Assembly (NCBI RefSeq): GCF_000312485.1
Contig: NZ_HE997643.1
Location: 1,891,541-1,955,540 of the forward strand
Direction of reading: 5' to 3'
Source of the DNA: Yersinia massiliensis CCUG 53443
GTDB lineage: Bacteria > Pseudomonadota > Gammaproteobacteria > Enterobacterales > Enterobacteriaceae
Length of the DNA: 64,000 nt
Shown: positions 46,830 to 54,740 of the stretch, piece after piece
Numbering within the stretch: position 1 is the first letter of the stretch
Layout of the letters: each line of letters begins with the position of its first letter
The notes under the pieces: generated by a model
The model's database searches: none
What the model was told of the DNA's origin: nothing
Seen by the model: only the letters and a program-made list of their open reading frames with translations
Program-made: the position numbers and the translations under genes

Positions 46830-47465
46830 TCAAGCTAATTTAAGCAGGCACGTCCCGCACGCTCTTGCGATATTGAGATTGCCTACCTCGGGTTTGTTAT
46901 TCGCTGCGTCAATCATCTCTTGGACTTCAACGCTTGCGCCGTAGCGACGAACCACACCAACAAACTCTTCGACATCATGGCCGCGCAGTTTCAATACTGG
47001 TTGCCCTTCTTTGTTAAACTTGGGCGCGCCGAATTCGTCCTTTGCGTGGCAAATATGGTATAGCTCGTGTTCTATCAGAGCACAGAACTCAAGGTCATTA
47101 CATTGAGCACAATAATCAGCAGCCAGAGTGATGATGAATGTCGGCACATCGCCGAACCATTCATACATCTGTTGTTCCATTCGGGCCTTTTGCCAGCCAC
47201 CGGCTCTCATTGCTACTTGCTCAGCTTGACCAAGAACAGTGCGACCCTGCTTTTCAAACGCAGAGGATGCCCACATAATTTTTATGTCAGCGTCGATTAA
47301 GTGACTGTGGTCAGGATTGTGTAGTTCGCCATCGTCACTGAGTATTTGACTGTTAACCCATTCAAGCACTTCAGTGGCTGGAACCAATTCAATGTATGGT
47401 TTGAACTCATTAACGAATGATAGTGGTGGATATGGCCGCTTCATTTGTATGTCTGAATTAGCCAT
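46830..47465 (-). CDS. Phage putative metallopeptidase
   Basis: The 211-residue protein has a zinc-peptidase motif (EHELYHICH), an N-terminal KRPYPPLSFVNEFKP pattern and CAQCNDLEF before the motif, matching the putative metallopeptidase family common upstream of terminase genes in such phages. Role in the phage is unknown. The ATG at 47465 is preferred; a TTG 16 codons upstream also leaves the frame open. Confidence 0.75.
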   Translation of the reverse strand: MANSDIQMKRPYPPLSFVNEFKPYIELVPATEVLEWVNSQILSDDGELHNPDHSHLIDADIKIMWASSAFEKQGRTVLGQAEQVAMRAGGWQKARMEQQMYEWFGDVPTFIITLAADYCAQCNDLEFCALIEHELYHICHAKDEFGAPKFNKEGQPVLKLRGHDVEEFVGVVRRYGASVEVQEMIDAANNKPEVGNLNIARACGTCLLKLA

Positions 47466-47596
47466 AACAGAATATTCCGCTGGTTGATAAAGTCTCAGCC
47501 GCTGATTGGCCAATACCTTGACGTGTGAAAACCTCTATAAGATTCTGTCAAAGGCGCTTGTTAGCACCTTTTGCAGAGTTTTATATATAGCGCCAA

Positions 47597-47620
47597 ATAA
47601 AAAACCGCCCAGAGGCGGCT
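47597..47620 (-). terminator. Terminator after the small orphan gene at 47634
   Basis: GCCGCC-TCTG-GGCGGT followed by T6 on the minus strand, 13 bases after the stop at 47634. Confidence 0.75.
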
Positions 47621-47633
47621 TGATTACTTTTAG

Positions 47634-47903
47634 TTAAAGCTCATTAGCATCAACGAACTCATTTATAATTTCGAACCTTTCAGCGGCTTCCTCTGCTCTT
47701 GATTTGAGAAGAACACCATCCAATTTCCCATCAAACCTTGAAGTAATGTAGCTTCTTATATCATCAGGGTTTATTGAATTGGAGTTATTTGCTTTTATCA
47801 CTTTATAAATAGCCTGATAGAACCGGCTTTCATCACGTGGATGTGAAGTATGCCAAGTGTCTATACCAAGCCATCCATCAAGCCCATCTAAATTCTTGCT
47901 CAT
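47634..47903 (-). CDS. Hypothetical phage protein
   Basis: An 89-residue protein (MSKNLDGLDGWLGIDTWHTSHPRDESRFYQAIYKVI...) with a preceding AAGGA. No family recognised. It is an isolated transcription unit with its own terminator, between the Rha gene and the terminase block. Confidence 0.6.
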   Translation of the reverse strand: MSKNLDGLDGWLGIDTWHTSHPRDESRFYQAIYKVIKANNSNSINPDDIRSYITSRFDGKLDGVLLKSRAEEAAERFEIINEFVDANEL

Positions 47904-48070
47904 TACCATTCCTTGATTGCAAATTGATTTGGAAATATCTCCTCCAATCAAGAAAAAGACAAGAACCTTAAGTTATTTATGTCTGTAATGATTGAGAGCC
48001 GTTGTGAAAGTGGCTCTCAATCTGTAAACAATTGATTTATATTCAAAGTGTGATTTAACACTTTGGGGTA

Positions 48071-48760
48071 TCATGCCGCCAACCGGTGCTGCTCTTCAAT
48101 GAGCGGAGCCTTGTGGTTTCGCTCAAACATCCTAGTTAACTCAGTCTTGCGCTTTTCGAAGTCCCAGCCCATATTGATGAATACTGTGTCAGCCCGTTGA
48201 AGCTCTGTAATGGCTCGGATTTGCTCAGCGGTCAGATAGTCCCGAATCGCCTCAGCCTTTCCGATTTCATTTTCTTTCCTGAACTTCGCTGAAGTTGCAC
48301 CAAGCACGATGCGGTTTATCAGGTTGGCCTCATTGCTGAAGTGATAATGCTCAGCCTCTTTCCCTTCCGCTTCTTTGCTGACCTTGATCGCATTGGTCAT
48401 CGGCCGGTATTCAACCCTAGCTAAATCGCGTTCTGCTTGAATAGCAGCTTCTCGCTTGGCCTTTTCACGGTAAGCGATAAAACTATCAACCAAGCGAACC
48501 TGACCATCCCTTGCTTTCTCACCGCCAATGAATGGCATTGCGATCAGGAAACCACGCTCAGTAAGTTCGTAGCATGGCTGCGCTCTGTTCATTTTATCTA
48601 CGTATGAGGTCTCCTTGAAATCAAGGGCATCTAAATGTTCAGAATCAATCAAGGAGCGAATGTTTTGCATTACGTTATCGTGCCGGCGACCAAACTCTAT
48701 TGCGATTACATCAGTGCTAACTACCGGAATGCCTTTGATGATTTTAATCAGGTGTTTCAT
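48071..48760 (-). CDS. Rha family regulatory protein
   Basis: The 229-residue protein has the Rha N-terminal domain (PVVSTDVIAIEFGRRHDNVMQNIRSLI, CYELTERGFLIAMPFIGGEKARDGQVRLVDSFIAY), as in phage regulator Rha. The C-terminal half is a helical domain with SNEANLINRIVLGATSAKFRKE. It is the second Rha-type gene in the prophage and may act on repressor or host control after induction. Confidence 0.82.
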   Translation of the reverse strand: MKHLIKIIKGIPVVSTDVIAIEFGRRHDNVMQNIRSLIDSEHLDALDFKETSYVDKMNRAQPCYELTERGFLIAMPFIGGEKARDGQVRLVDSFIAYREKAKREAAIQAERDLARVEYRPMTNAIKVSKEAEGKEAEHYHFSNEANLINRIVLGATSAKFRKENEIGKAEAIRDYLTAEQIRAITELQRADTVFINMGWDFEKRKTELTRMFERNHKAPLIEEQHRLAA

Positions 48761-49087
48761 AGCGATTACCTTTTAGAAAGATGAGCCTGTTCACCAGAAT
48801 GCCGCCCGAGAGAAGGTCGCCACCTTATAGCGGCAATTCTCAGGCTCAGCTTTCTGAAAGACTCTCGTTTGAAATGCGCGGTGAATGCGCGGAGATATTG
48901 CAGGTACAAAAAAAGGCCCAGTCGTTAAACTGAGCCTTCATGTTCTTTGTTCGCAGTCTTCGCCATGTATATCTACGTTGCTTGACCACTCACGGCTTAC
49001 CCGTCAGCAAGATGTGGATCACCTCTTTAGGGCTGCACAATCTGATTCGCTTAATCTTTCAGAAATTCTTCAGTGGGGAATGACATC
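48761..49087. other. Leader region of the Rha gene, with a terminator of the preceding lysis-side gene
   Basis: No gene seen. A dyad made of GAGCCTG and its partner CAGGCTC (about 48782-48845) can fold in the Rha leader. The terminator at 48908-48938 ends transcription from 49088. Confidence 0.4.
48908..48938 (-). terminator. Terminator after the 49088-49438 gene
   Basis: On the minus strand AAGGCTCAGT-N5-ACTGGGCCTT followed by T7. The same stem recurs at 51306-51334 in the late leader. Confidence 0.78.
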
Positions 49088-49438
49088 TCACCCATCATTT
49101 AGCTCAGCGCCAGTGCCGGTAACAATTACTGTGTGATGTGGGTGAACATTTTCAGCCAGCCACTTAATTAATGGCTTGGTGGCTTCTTCAAAGCTTGCTA
49201 ACTTTTTGTTGCTGTCGGTTATGTGGCACTCACCAAGGCATGGGCCTGTATCGGTAAAGCAATTCACGCAAGCGTGATCGTGAATTTTATCCTTCACACC
49301 CAACCCCGCAATCTTGCCATCACGAATTGCATCAAATAGCGCGCTGACGTTATCCCAATCTCGACCGCCGTTCGGGAAGTATTCCTGCATAGCGGCTAAT
49401 GCCTCGCTCTTTACTTGTTCTGCTGTTTTCTGAGTCAT
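49088..49438 (-). CDS. Hypothetical lysis-region protein
   Basis: A 116-residue protein of no recognised family with a cysteine cluster (ACVNC, GPCLGEC). It follows Rz by 16 bases and is the last gene before a terminator, so it is cotranscribed with the lysis genes. Confidence 0.6.
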   Translation of the reverse strand: MTQKTAEQVKSEALAAMQEYFPNGGRDWDNVSALFDAIRDGKIAGLGVKDKIHDHACVNCFTDTGPCLGECHITDSNKKLASFEEATKPLIKWLAENVHPHHTVIVTGTGAELNDG

Positions 49439-49454
49439 GATTTATCCTGTTGAG

Positions 49455-49910
49455 TTACTTCAGGCACACGTTATTGATATATGCCTGCAAGCCTTCTATT
49501 TGCTTAGTGGCAATTCCGATTCGTTCGCGGAGATCGATATAATCCCGTTCAGCGGACTCAGCAAGTCTGGCGCTGGAAACATCATCCACGCTGGCGGTGC
49601 CGGCGGTTTTGGACACTGGCTTTGTACAAGTCGCGTTGAGCTGCAACCGCTTAGTGCCAGAAGCGATATCAGCACGAAGGCGCTCGTTTTCAGATTTGGC
49701 ATCTGCTAGTTCCTTGGTGTATTTGATATCGATAGCGGCTACTGCTTGGCGTTGGGTTTCTATGACCTGCAGGTCTTTCTTCTGCTGATTGGCTACTGCA
49801 GTTATTTCTGCCACATCACGCTGAAGAGTAGCCACTCTCCCTTGGTAATAGGTCACGCCAAATAACAGGGCCACCGCTACTGCAATGAGTATTGCCGTTA
49901 CTCGGTTCAT
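49455..49910 (-). CDS. Rz: Rz, inner-membrane spanin
   Basis: Rz spans from the inner membrane to Rz1 and fuses the membranes at lysis. The 151-residue protein has an N-terminal signal anchor (residues 5-22), a long alpha-helical periplasmic coil with many Glu, Gln and Lys, and the typical final cysteine. Rz1 is encoded inside it in another frame. It overlaps the lysozyme stop. Confidence 0.9.
   Translation of the reverse strand: MNRVTAILIAVAVALLFGVTYYQGRVATLQRDVAEITAVANQQKKDLQVIETQRQAVAAIDIKYTKELADAKSENERLRADIASGTKRLQLNATCTKPVSKTAGTASVDDVSSARLAESAERDYIDLRERIGIATKQIEGLQAYINNVCLK
49496..49702 (-). CDS. Rz1: Rz1, outer-membrane spanin lipoprotein (nested in Rz)
   Basis: Encoded wholly within Rz in a different frame. 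The 68-residue precursor has a lipobox LLALSGC, then a proline-containing mature part (CPKPPAPPAW). This is the classic Rz/Rz1 nested arrangement of lambdoid phages. Confidence 0.85.
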   Translation of the reverse strand: MPNLKTSAFVLISLLALSGCSSTRLVQSQCPKPPAPPAWMMFPAPDLLSPLNGIISISANESELPLSK

Positions 49911-50344
49911 GATAGAAACAGCGCCCTTTCTCGCTGGCGGCGTGGAAGCAAAATATCTAAGTCATTACCGGCTTTCTTCCACATCAGGAATGCATCAGCG
50001 GCCCCTTTGTAGTCACCGGAGTTAAGGCGTTTCAATACGGTAGAATTAGCGAATGCGGTCGGCCCGATGTTGAATACCAAGCTGCACAGTGCATCGTACT
50101 GATTCTGAGTGAGTGGCACTTTCACGTTAGTGGCGATGGACTTTTCAACCCAAGCTAGATCAGAACGTAGCAACTCGGATGATTTGTCTTTTGTGATGAC
50201 CATACCGACAGCAACTGGCTTTCCATCAACGATGCCAGTGTGACCAACTCCAACGGTCGGAATGCCGCGAGAATCTTTGTAGCCGGTAAGTCGCTCGCCC
50301 TCTTCGCCTTTCAGCTTACTAATTCCGTTATCACTGATTTGCAT
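49907..50344 (-). CDS. R: Endolysin, T4-type lysozyme (GH24)
   Basis: Cleaves peptidoglycan at lysis. The 145-residue protein has the T4 lysozyme catalytic triad spacing: Glu15 in GEEGERL, Asp24 in GYKDS and Thr30 in IPTVGVGHT. No signal peptide or anchor is seen from this start, so it would need the holin to reach the wall. The frame is open upstream to 50428, but the starts at 50344 and 50347 fit the family N-terminus. It begins inside the end of the holin gene. Confidence 0.9.
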   Translation of the reverse strand: MQISDNGISKLKGEEGERLTGYKDSRGIPTVGVGHTGIVDGKPVAVGMVITKDKSSELLRSDLAWVEKSIATNVKVPLTQNQYDALCSLVFNIGPTAFANSTVLKRLNSGDYKGAADAFLMWKKAGNDLDILLPRRQRERALFLS

Positions 50345-50660
50345 CATCGCCCCCAACCTTGCGGCTAATTGCGCGAATAGCGATACCACGTAGCTTTTCG
50401 ACACCAATGAAGCCAACCATCCCGCCAATGAATGGCGAGGCGCTTATTGGAATACCAACAACATCGAGAGCACTTGAAATACACAAAGAAAGAGCGCCAC
50501 ATAAGACGCCCTCAATCCATTTATTCTTTCGGTCAGTTCCGTCATAAATCAAACGCCCATAGCAAATTAATGCTGCCAATCCAGCGCCTGATATTTGAGG
50601 CCATGAGGCTTTTACCCCGTTAAGAATCTCTGACCAAAACCCAGGGTCTTTTTCATTCAT
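50331..50660 (-). CDS. Holin (phage_holin_3/lambda S family-like)
   Basis: Forms the membrane hole at the lysis time. The 109-residue protein has about three hydrophobic segments (SGAGLAALICYGRLIY, EGVLCGALSLCISSALDVVGI, SPFIGGMVGFIGVEKLRGI) and a charged C-terminus. The last segment resembles FIGYIG of lambda-family holins. The ATG at 50660 follows AGGATCG; an in-frame ATG at 50675 could give a longer form. Confidence 0.82.
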   Translation of the reverse strand: MNEKDPGFWSEILNGVKASWPQISGAGLAALICYGRLIYDGTDRKNKWIEGVLCGALSLCISSALDVVGIPISASPFIGGMVGFIGVEKLRGIAIRAISRKVGGDDANQ

Positions 50661-50980
50661 TTTACGATCCTGCATACTCTAGCCCCTACATCTACCCCAC
50701 CAAGGGCATCTATATAGTTCCGGTCGTTTTCACACAGAACTCGTAACGCCCCGATTTGTGCTCCCCAAGAATCACGCTTCCATATTTCTACTGTTGATAT
50801 CAGCTCATCATCAGTTTTTGAATTAGCCAATCCATAAGCAACGACTTCCCTAGGGAATGCGTAAGCAGCAGCGTTAATACGTGAGTTAATTTCCGTTGCG
50901 ATATACGAAGCTAGGATTATCGCCAGCAACCAAGGCGAAGAACTCACGAATCCCGTTTTTATAAAGTCAGGTAATTTCAC
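50657..50980 (-). CDS. Small membrane protein of the lysis cassette
   Basis: A 107-residue protein with one hydrophobic segment (about residues 15-29) after a short cytoplasmic start, and a mostly soluble C-terminus with two cysteines. It directly precedes the holin and may be an antiholin-like or accessory lysis protein, but this is inference. The GTG at 50980 follows AGGAG; the frame is open to 51028. Confidence 0.6.
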   Translation of the reverse strand: MKLPDFIKTGFVSSSPWLLAIILASYIATEINSRINAAAYAFPREVVAYGLANSKTDDELISTVEIWKRDSWGAQIGALRVLCENDRNYIDALGGVDVGARVCRIVK

Positions 50981-51080
50981 AAGGATTCTCCTAGTCTTGT
51001 GTAGGGAATAGCCCAGCCGCCTTTCCACTGTGCGCTAAAGGGTGTTTGCGGTTGATTGGTGTAGGCGGTGAGCTAAATGC

Positions 51081-51107
51081 AAAAAGGCCACGCAATAGCG
51101 CAGCCTT
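51081..51107 (-). terminator. Second terminator in the late leader
   Basis: On the minus strand an AAGGC...GCCTT stem with an inner GCG/CGC pairing is followed by T5. It lies about 275 bases after the presumed late transcription start and 100 bases before the first lysis gene. Confidence 0.6.
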
Positions 51108-51305
51108 GAAATAGATTTGCCACACATGACCAGCATGCAGGTATTAACGATTGCCAGCGGCTAGTGATGTGTGGGCTTTTAATTAGGATGTGGTGGCCGC
51201 CTTGGCGGGTATTGGATTTAACCGCTTCACCACATTGGTACCCTCACTGATGAGGGCACCATATCGGTAACGTCAACGAAATGGTTATTTGTGAATGCAG
51301 AAAAG

Positions 51306-51334
51306 CAAAAAGGCCCAGTGATTAACTGAGCCTT
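51306..51334 (-). terminator. Early terminator (tR'-like) in the late leader
   Basis: AAGGCTCAGT-N5-ACTGGGCCTT then T5, about 45 bases downstream of the predicted start at 51378. This is where Q-dependent phages stop late transcription until antitermination. Confidence 0.7.
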
Positions 51335-51384
51335 CTTTGTGCTTTCGGCACCGACTTAAGACAGATACGGCACCTTACCTTCTA

Positions 51385-51413
51385 ATAGTGGCTAATTGGC
51401 TACAAGATGTCAA
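51385..51413 (-). promoter_or_regulatory. Predicted late promoter PR'
   Basis: On the minus strand a perfect -35 TTGACA (51413-51408), 17 bases, then CACTAT (51390-51385). It lies just downstream of the Q gene and upstream of two terminators and the lysis genes, as in lambdoid phages. Confidence 0.6.
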
Positions 51414-51418
51414 CACGT

Positions 51419-51907
51419 TTATGCAACTTTCTTTATTTTAGCTACACGTTTGCGGGAGATGAATGCTTTTTGCAGCGGTTGGTACAACAACCAAACAGCA
51501 GCTTCGAGGATTTGATCTACTTCATTGCGGCAAGTACCCAATGAAGGTTTCTTCATCCGATCCCCACCTCTCGTTGACATCTTGCGGGGTTTTGCAGTCG
51601 CGAAGTAGTACGATGCAATTGATCGTTTGGAAGCCCCATGAGAGTAATAGCTAATCAGTATCCCCAAGGCTTTTGTGTCAATACGCATAACGGAATCTAC
51701 GACCTGAGAAATCAACATTCCGTCATCATCATTGCACATCGGCCTTGATGGGCTTCCCTGCGGCTGTACTGTAGCCATGTACTGAGCTATAACGCTGCTC
51801 ATGCGCTTTTCTAATCTCCCTGAGTAAACCCATGCCCCCCATAGTTCAAGCCAGCCATTAACCCAATCATGCTGATCCTTGGTGAGTTTTAATTGAGTTA
51901 TATTCAT
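51419..51907 (-). CDS. Q: Q-type antitermination protein (phage_antitermQ)
   Basis: Binds at the late promoter and allows RNA polymerase to read through early terminators into the late operon. The 162-residue protein resembles the type 1 antitermQ pattern: LELWGAWVYSGRLE, a PMCNDDDGMLISQVVDSVMR segment, and LISYYSHGASKRSIASYYF, plus a basic C-terminus. Its start overlaps the ninH stop, ending a tightly packed nin region. Confidence 0.85.
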   Translation of the reverse strand: MNITQLKLTKDQHDWVNGWLELWGAWVYSGRLEKRMSSVIAQYMATVQPQGSPSRPMCNDDDGMLISQVVDSVMRIDTKALGILISYYSHGASKRSIASYYFATAKPRKMSTRGGDRMKKPSLGTCRNEVDQILEAAVWLLYQPLQKAFISRKRVAKIKKVA

Positions 51908-52095
51908 AGCAACCTCTTCCTGCTAGTCGTCCCCACCATCAGCCGCCCGTTAACAATGGCGTGACGCTCACCCTTCGAGTCATTGGCGTATTTCTTTACC
52001 GTTGCACGTTGAGTATTTAGCTGGGCCGCTACAGTTGATTGGTTTCCATAAGCGGCAATTAGTAACTCGGGAATAGTTTTCACATCTGCTTTCAT
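51904..52095 (-). CDS. ninH: NinH
   Basis: A 63-residue protein with KTIPELLIAAYGNQSTVAAQLNTQRATVKKYAND and AIVNGRLMV, closely resembling lambda NinH, a Fis-like helix-turn-helix protein of unproven function. AGGAGG precedes the ATG, which overlaps the ninG stop by four bases (ATGA). Confidence 0.87.
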   Translation of the reverse strand: MKADVKTIPELLIAAYGNQSTVAAQLNTQRATVKKYANDSKGERHAIVNGRLMVGTTSRKRLL

Positions 52096-52685
52096 GCGGC
52101 CTCCTGAAGTTTTTTAAACTCACGTAATTTCGCTCTGTATAGCTTTCTGATGGTTTCGAGTTCTTCGCGGTTGTATCGGTGAGGGGTGTTGTTGTTTTCG
52201 AGCGCCTCAACGCGCTGAGTGCCGATTTTCTTTACAAGATTGATGCGGTACGGTGTGAGGTTTCCTGACTGGTGGGTATTACACTCACTGCATTGTTTAT
52301 TTATGTTGTCCTCCACATATCGAATTTGGGATGCTTTAGCTATCGTTCTGAAATGACCTGCATGCCATTCAAATGCCTGATAAGTTCCGCAACTGATACA
52401 GGGCTCATCAACATCGCGACATTTGGTGATGTAGTCATTCACTGCACGCTGCGTCATATCCTCCCAGTGCTTCAATGGCTTCAACTTAGCCTTGCGCTCT
52501 CTCCATGCTTTTCTTTCTTCCAATGCCTTTTCAGCTGCTTTCTTTTCAGATTGCCGCTTTTGGTAAAGGTAAGCACAGTGACCACAGCAGACTATTTGGA
52601 GGGAGTTTCTAGGGGTGAACTTGGTGGGGCAGACTTTGCACTTCTTTTGCTTGGGCGGCTTATTCTTCGGCTTGCCGGTTATCAT
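52092..52685 (-). CDS. ninG: NinG (Rap) recombination protein
   Basis: NinG is a lambda-type nuclease that cuts recombination intermediates. The 197-residue protein has two zinc-binding clusters (CKVCPTKFTP...VCCGHC, and CISCGTYQ...HAGHF...CSECNTHQSGN), the latter an HNH-type region. AAGGAGG precedes the ATG at 52685. The frame is open 18 codons upstream. A small gene overlaps its 5' end. Confidence 0.9.
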   Translation of the reverse strand: MITGKPKNKPPKQKKCKVCPTKFTPRNSLQIVCCGHCAYLYQKRQSEKKAAEKALEERKAWRERKAKLKPLKHWEDMTQRAVNDYITKCRDVDEPCISCGTYQAFEWHAGHFRTIAKASQIRYVEDNINKQCSECNTHQSGNLTPYRINLVKKIGTQRVEALENNNTPHRYNREELETIRKLYRAKLREFKKLQEAA

Positions 52686-52794
52686 CGGCGTCCTCCTTAG
52701 CTGCTTTATCAATGCATTTCTGATGAGCGTAGGTTTCACCCTTGTTAAGCATCAGGAAGCAGAAGATACATATTGATTGGGGGAGTTCAGGCAT
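52660..52794 (-). CDS. Small cysteine-containing protein overlapping ninG
   Basis: A 44-residue protein (MPELPQSICIFCFLMLN, then a charged tail) with a CXXC motif. GGAGAGC precedes the ATG. It lies between ninX and ninG, where lambda encodes small Nin proteins, and overlaps both neighbours. Confidence 0.55.
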   Translation of the reverse strand: MPELPQSICIFCFLMLNKGETYAHQKCIDKAAKEDADDNRQAEE

Positions 52795-53125
52795 GGCTGC
52801 TCTCCTTCATCATCAGGAATACAATCATGGCGGCGCGGAGAATTTTGTCCGGTATAACGTGGTCCACAATTATCTGGTCGCACGGCGATGAAGCTAGACA
52901 CCACTCAGCATTACATCCATCCTCCAAGCTTCTGTCGAACATCAGGCTTATTTTATTTGCCATGATTATGGGCCATGCATCAGCGGGGTTGTTGCAGGGG
53001 TCGAAGATTTCCCAATTGCCTGTTTTGTTGTATAAAAGTGATGAAACACTTTGCAACTTCAAGCTAATTAGTTTTGCTACGGCATGATTAATTTCAAAAT
53101 CACTCATCGCTGAATAGTCACTCAT
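52787..53125 (-). CDS. ninX: NinX-like protein (DUF2591)
   Basis: A 112-residue protein with MSDFEINHAVAKL and the block FDPCNNPADAWPIIMANKISLMFD, plus a final AAMIVFLMM, as in the DUF2591 proteins called NinX. Function is unknown. AAGGAG precedes the ATG, and it overlaps ninE by four bases. Confidence 0.85.
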   Translation of the reverse strand: MSDYSAMSDFEINHAVAKLISLKLQSVSSLLYNKTGNWEIFDPCNNPADAWPIIMANKISLMFDRSLEDGCNAEWCLASSPCDQIIVDHVIPDKILRAAMIVFLMMKESSHA

Positions 53126-53289
53126 CGCGTTCTCCTTACTCTGTCGAATTTTGCTTGCAACAGCCCATGGACATAATCAAATGTCTTTATCTGGCTTGCG
53201 GGGATTTGGGGTTTAGGCTTGGTTCGGCGGGATACTTTGAAGATTGAGTTTTCCATTACTGCAACTATGCTGCTTTGCCTTTGTCGCAT
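53122..53289 (-). CDS. ninE: NinE-like protein
   Basis: A 55-residue basic protein beginning MRQRQSSI and containing PKPQIPASQIKTFDYVHGLLQAKF, which resembles lambda NinE (...[23 protein letters not shown]...). The ATG at 53289 has a GGGGAG site; frames open further upstream. It overlaps ninB and ninX. Confidence 0.75.
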   Translation of the reverse strand: MRQRQSSIVAVMENSIFKVSRRTKPKPQIPASQIKTFDYVHGLLQAKFDRVRRTR

Positions 53290-53735
53290 GGTGTCGCTCC
53301 CCATCGATTGGCCCACTCCACTTCTCGCTTGGCATCATCGCTAAACTTCACGTTATGCTCAGTGCCGAACCAGTATGCGGCCTCGATAATCTCTACCATC
53401 TCGCTCTTTCTCATCTGGCTTGTGCGATGACCAAAGCGAACATAGCCACCAGTAATGCCCGGTGCCTGTCTGCGTTCCTGCTTCTTGGTTTCTGCTACAA
53501 GGTCAGTGATTAAATCCTTCCAGTCCTCTTTGCTGTACTTCACGCCATGCCAGAAAACTTGTTCGGCAATGTCAGTAAGCAGCGGCCACATTTTGTTATT
53601 CTGTGGGAGGCTTCGCTTAGGTTCTTGGATGATGACTTCTTTGGGGGATTTGAAATCGAGCGGTGTGTTTCTGATGGCTGCTATTGCGTTTTGTCTGATG
53701 TTTTCGTTTAGAAGTAAATATTTTTGATTAACCAT
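53265..53735 (-). CDS. ninB: NinB (Orf) recombination mediator
   Basis: NinB helps load recombination proteins on single-stranded DNA. The 156-residue protein has KSPKEVIIQEPKRSLPQNNKMWPLLTDIAEQVFWHG and GITGGYVRFGHRTSQMRKSEMVEIIEAAYWFGTEHNV, both characteristic of lambda Orf. The start at 53735 follows GGAG. Confidence 0.9.
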   Translation of the reverse strand: MVNQKYLLLNENIRQNAIAAIRNTPLDFKSPKEVIIQEPKRSLPQNNKMWPLLTDIAEQVFWHGVKYSKEDWKDLITDLVAETKKQERRQAPGITGGYVRFGHRTSQMRKSEMVEIIEAAYWFGTEHNVKFSDDAKREVEWANRWGATPCDKGKAA

Positions 53736-53922
53736 CAACTACTCCTTTCAGTTGCTGCCGAACAATCTGCAATGCCGTTTGAAGCCTGTACAAAGCATCT
53801 GGTGACCGGCCATCTTCATTGGGTGTAATCATCAGAAGTTGGGGCATCATGTTTACTGTGTTGGCGTAGGCGTCGCAGAGTTGGTTATATTGCTTCTTGG
53901 ATAGGGTTATTTGTTTATCCAT
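53728..53922 (-). CDS. Small hypothetical nin-region protein
   Basis: A 64-residue helical protein with GAAGGAAA before the ATG. It overlaps ninB at its end and a 56-residue gene at its start. Family not recognised. Confidence 0.6.
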   Translation of the reverse strand: MDKQITLSKKQYNQLCDAYANTVNMMPQLLMITPNEDGRSPDALYRLQTALQIVRQQLKGVVDG

Positions 53923-54085
53923 TTTCCTTCTCCCGCCACCAAATATAAAAGTGAAAGAACCAGAAACCGAAGCAAGGTATCGGCCCGTCCATCCAGTCTT
54001 TTCTATAACCGAAATAACGCAGATGTCTCGGCAAGGTGTTCCAGCAAAGTATCTCGTTACGGTTTATTCGGATGTGTGCTTTCAT
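53915..54085 (-). CDS. Small aromatic-rich hypothetical protein
   Basis: A 56-residue protein with a very aromatic C-terminus (CFGFWFFHFYIWW), so probably membrane-associated. CGGAGAAGCC precedes the ATG, which overlaps the previous gene's stop (ATGA). It is too short to be found by ordinary length cutoffs. Confidence 0.5.
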   Translation of the reverse strand: MKAHIRINRNEILCWNTLPRHLRYFGYRKDWMDGPIPCFGFWFFHFYIWWREKENG

Positions 54086-54555
54086 GGCTTCTCCGGAGCT
54101 GTGGGTAGTGGCATCCAGTGAGTTACACCATCAATCTCAGTTCCTTCCCAATAATCGGAAAACTCGTTATCGTCATAGCTAGCCACAAACATTCCCTGAC
54201 CTAAGTAATTGCCTGTGTAAACTGCTACTGGCTTTCGCATGTCATTTTCTGGCATCCGGTCACTGCAGCTGATCCAACCTTCCGGTATCTCCGGAGAGTT
54301 CAACTGTGGGGCGAGATAGACAGGGATATCACCTGCACCGCCCTCAGGCCAAATATCAGCATCAGAACCGGATTGAAGATAATCCAAATGGTTTTGCTCT
54401 AAATAACCAATAGGCTCAGCCCTCTTTGCAGCTAACGCGATGTCAATTAGAGCGAAAATCTCTCCGATGCTTGGCGCGGTTTCTTTGTGACAATCAAGAA
54501 ATGCATTTTTTATTTCGCCCAGTCTCTCTACAGTGAAACTATCTAATTCTTTCAT
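54082..54555 (-). CDS. DUF551 family phage protein
   Basis: The 157-residue protein ends in a DUF551-like domain (WISCSDRMPENDMRKPVAVYTG ... THWMPLPTAPEKP), common in enterobacterial phage early regions. The N-terminal half is helical. Function unknown. Confidence 0.82.
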   Translation of the reverse strand: MKELDSFTVERLGEIKNAFLDCHKETAPSIGEIFALIDIALAAKRAEPIGYLEQNHLDYLQSGSDADIWPEGGAGDIPVYLAPQLNSPEIPEGWISCSDRMPENDMRKPVAVYTGNYLGQGMFVASYDDNEFSDYWEGTEIDGVTHWMPLPTAPEKP

Positions 54556-54740
54556 GACGTCCCCCTTTCGATTATTTCAGCTCTGAATACAGCCTCATTT
54601 AATTGCTCGTCTTTTGTGAACCAGACGCAGGTTAGTTCACTGCCGCCTTGTTTTGTGTAGCCTATAACTTTTATCGTCATCACCGGGCCACCGGATTTTA
54701 AAGTTACTAATTCACCTATTTTTGGGCTACTGATACTCAT
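54552..54740 (-). CDS. YodC-like small protein (DUF2158)
   Basis: A 62-residue protein with FKIGELVTLKSGGPVMTI-like and CVWF segments of the YodC/DUF2158 family. Overlaps both neighbours by four bases. Confidence 0.78.
   Translation of the reverse strand: MSISSPKIGELVTLKSGGPVMTIKVIGYTKQGGSELTCVWFTKDEQLNEAVFRAEIIERGTS

Noticed and set aside
51185..51240. A tRNA gene in the late leader
   Set aside because: The closing stem suggested a cloverleaf, but no T arm or anticodon arm can be drawn; kept only as a structured RNA region.
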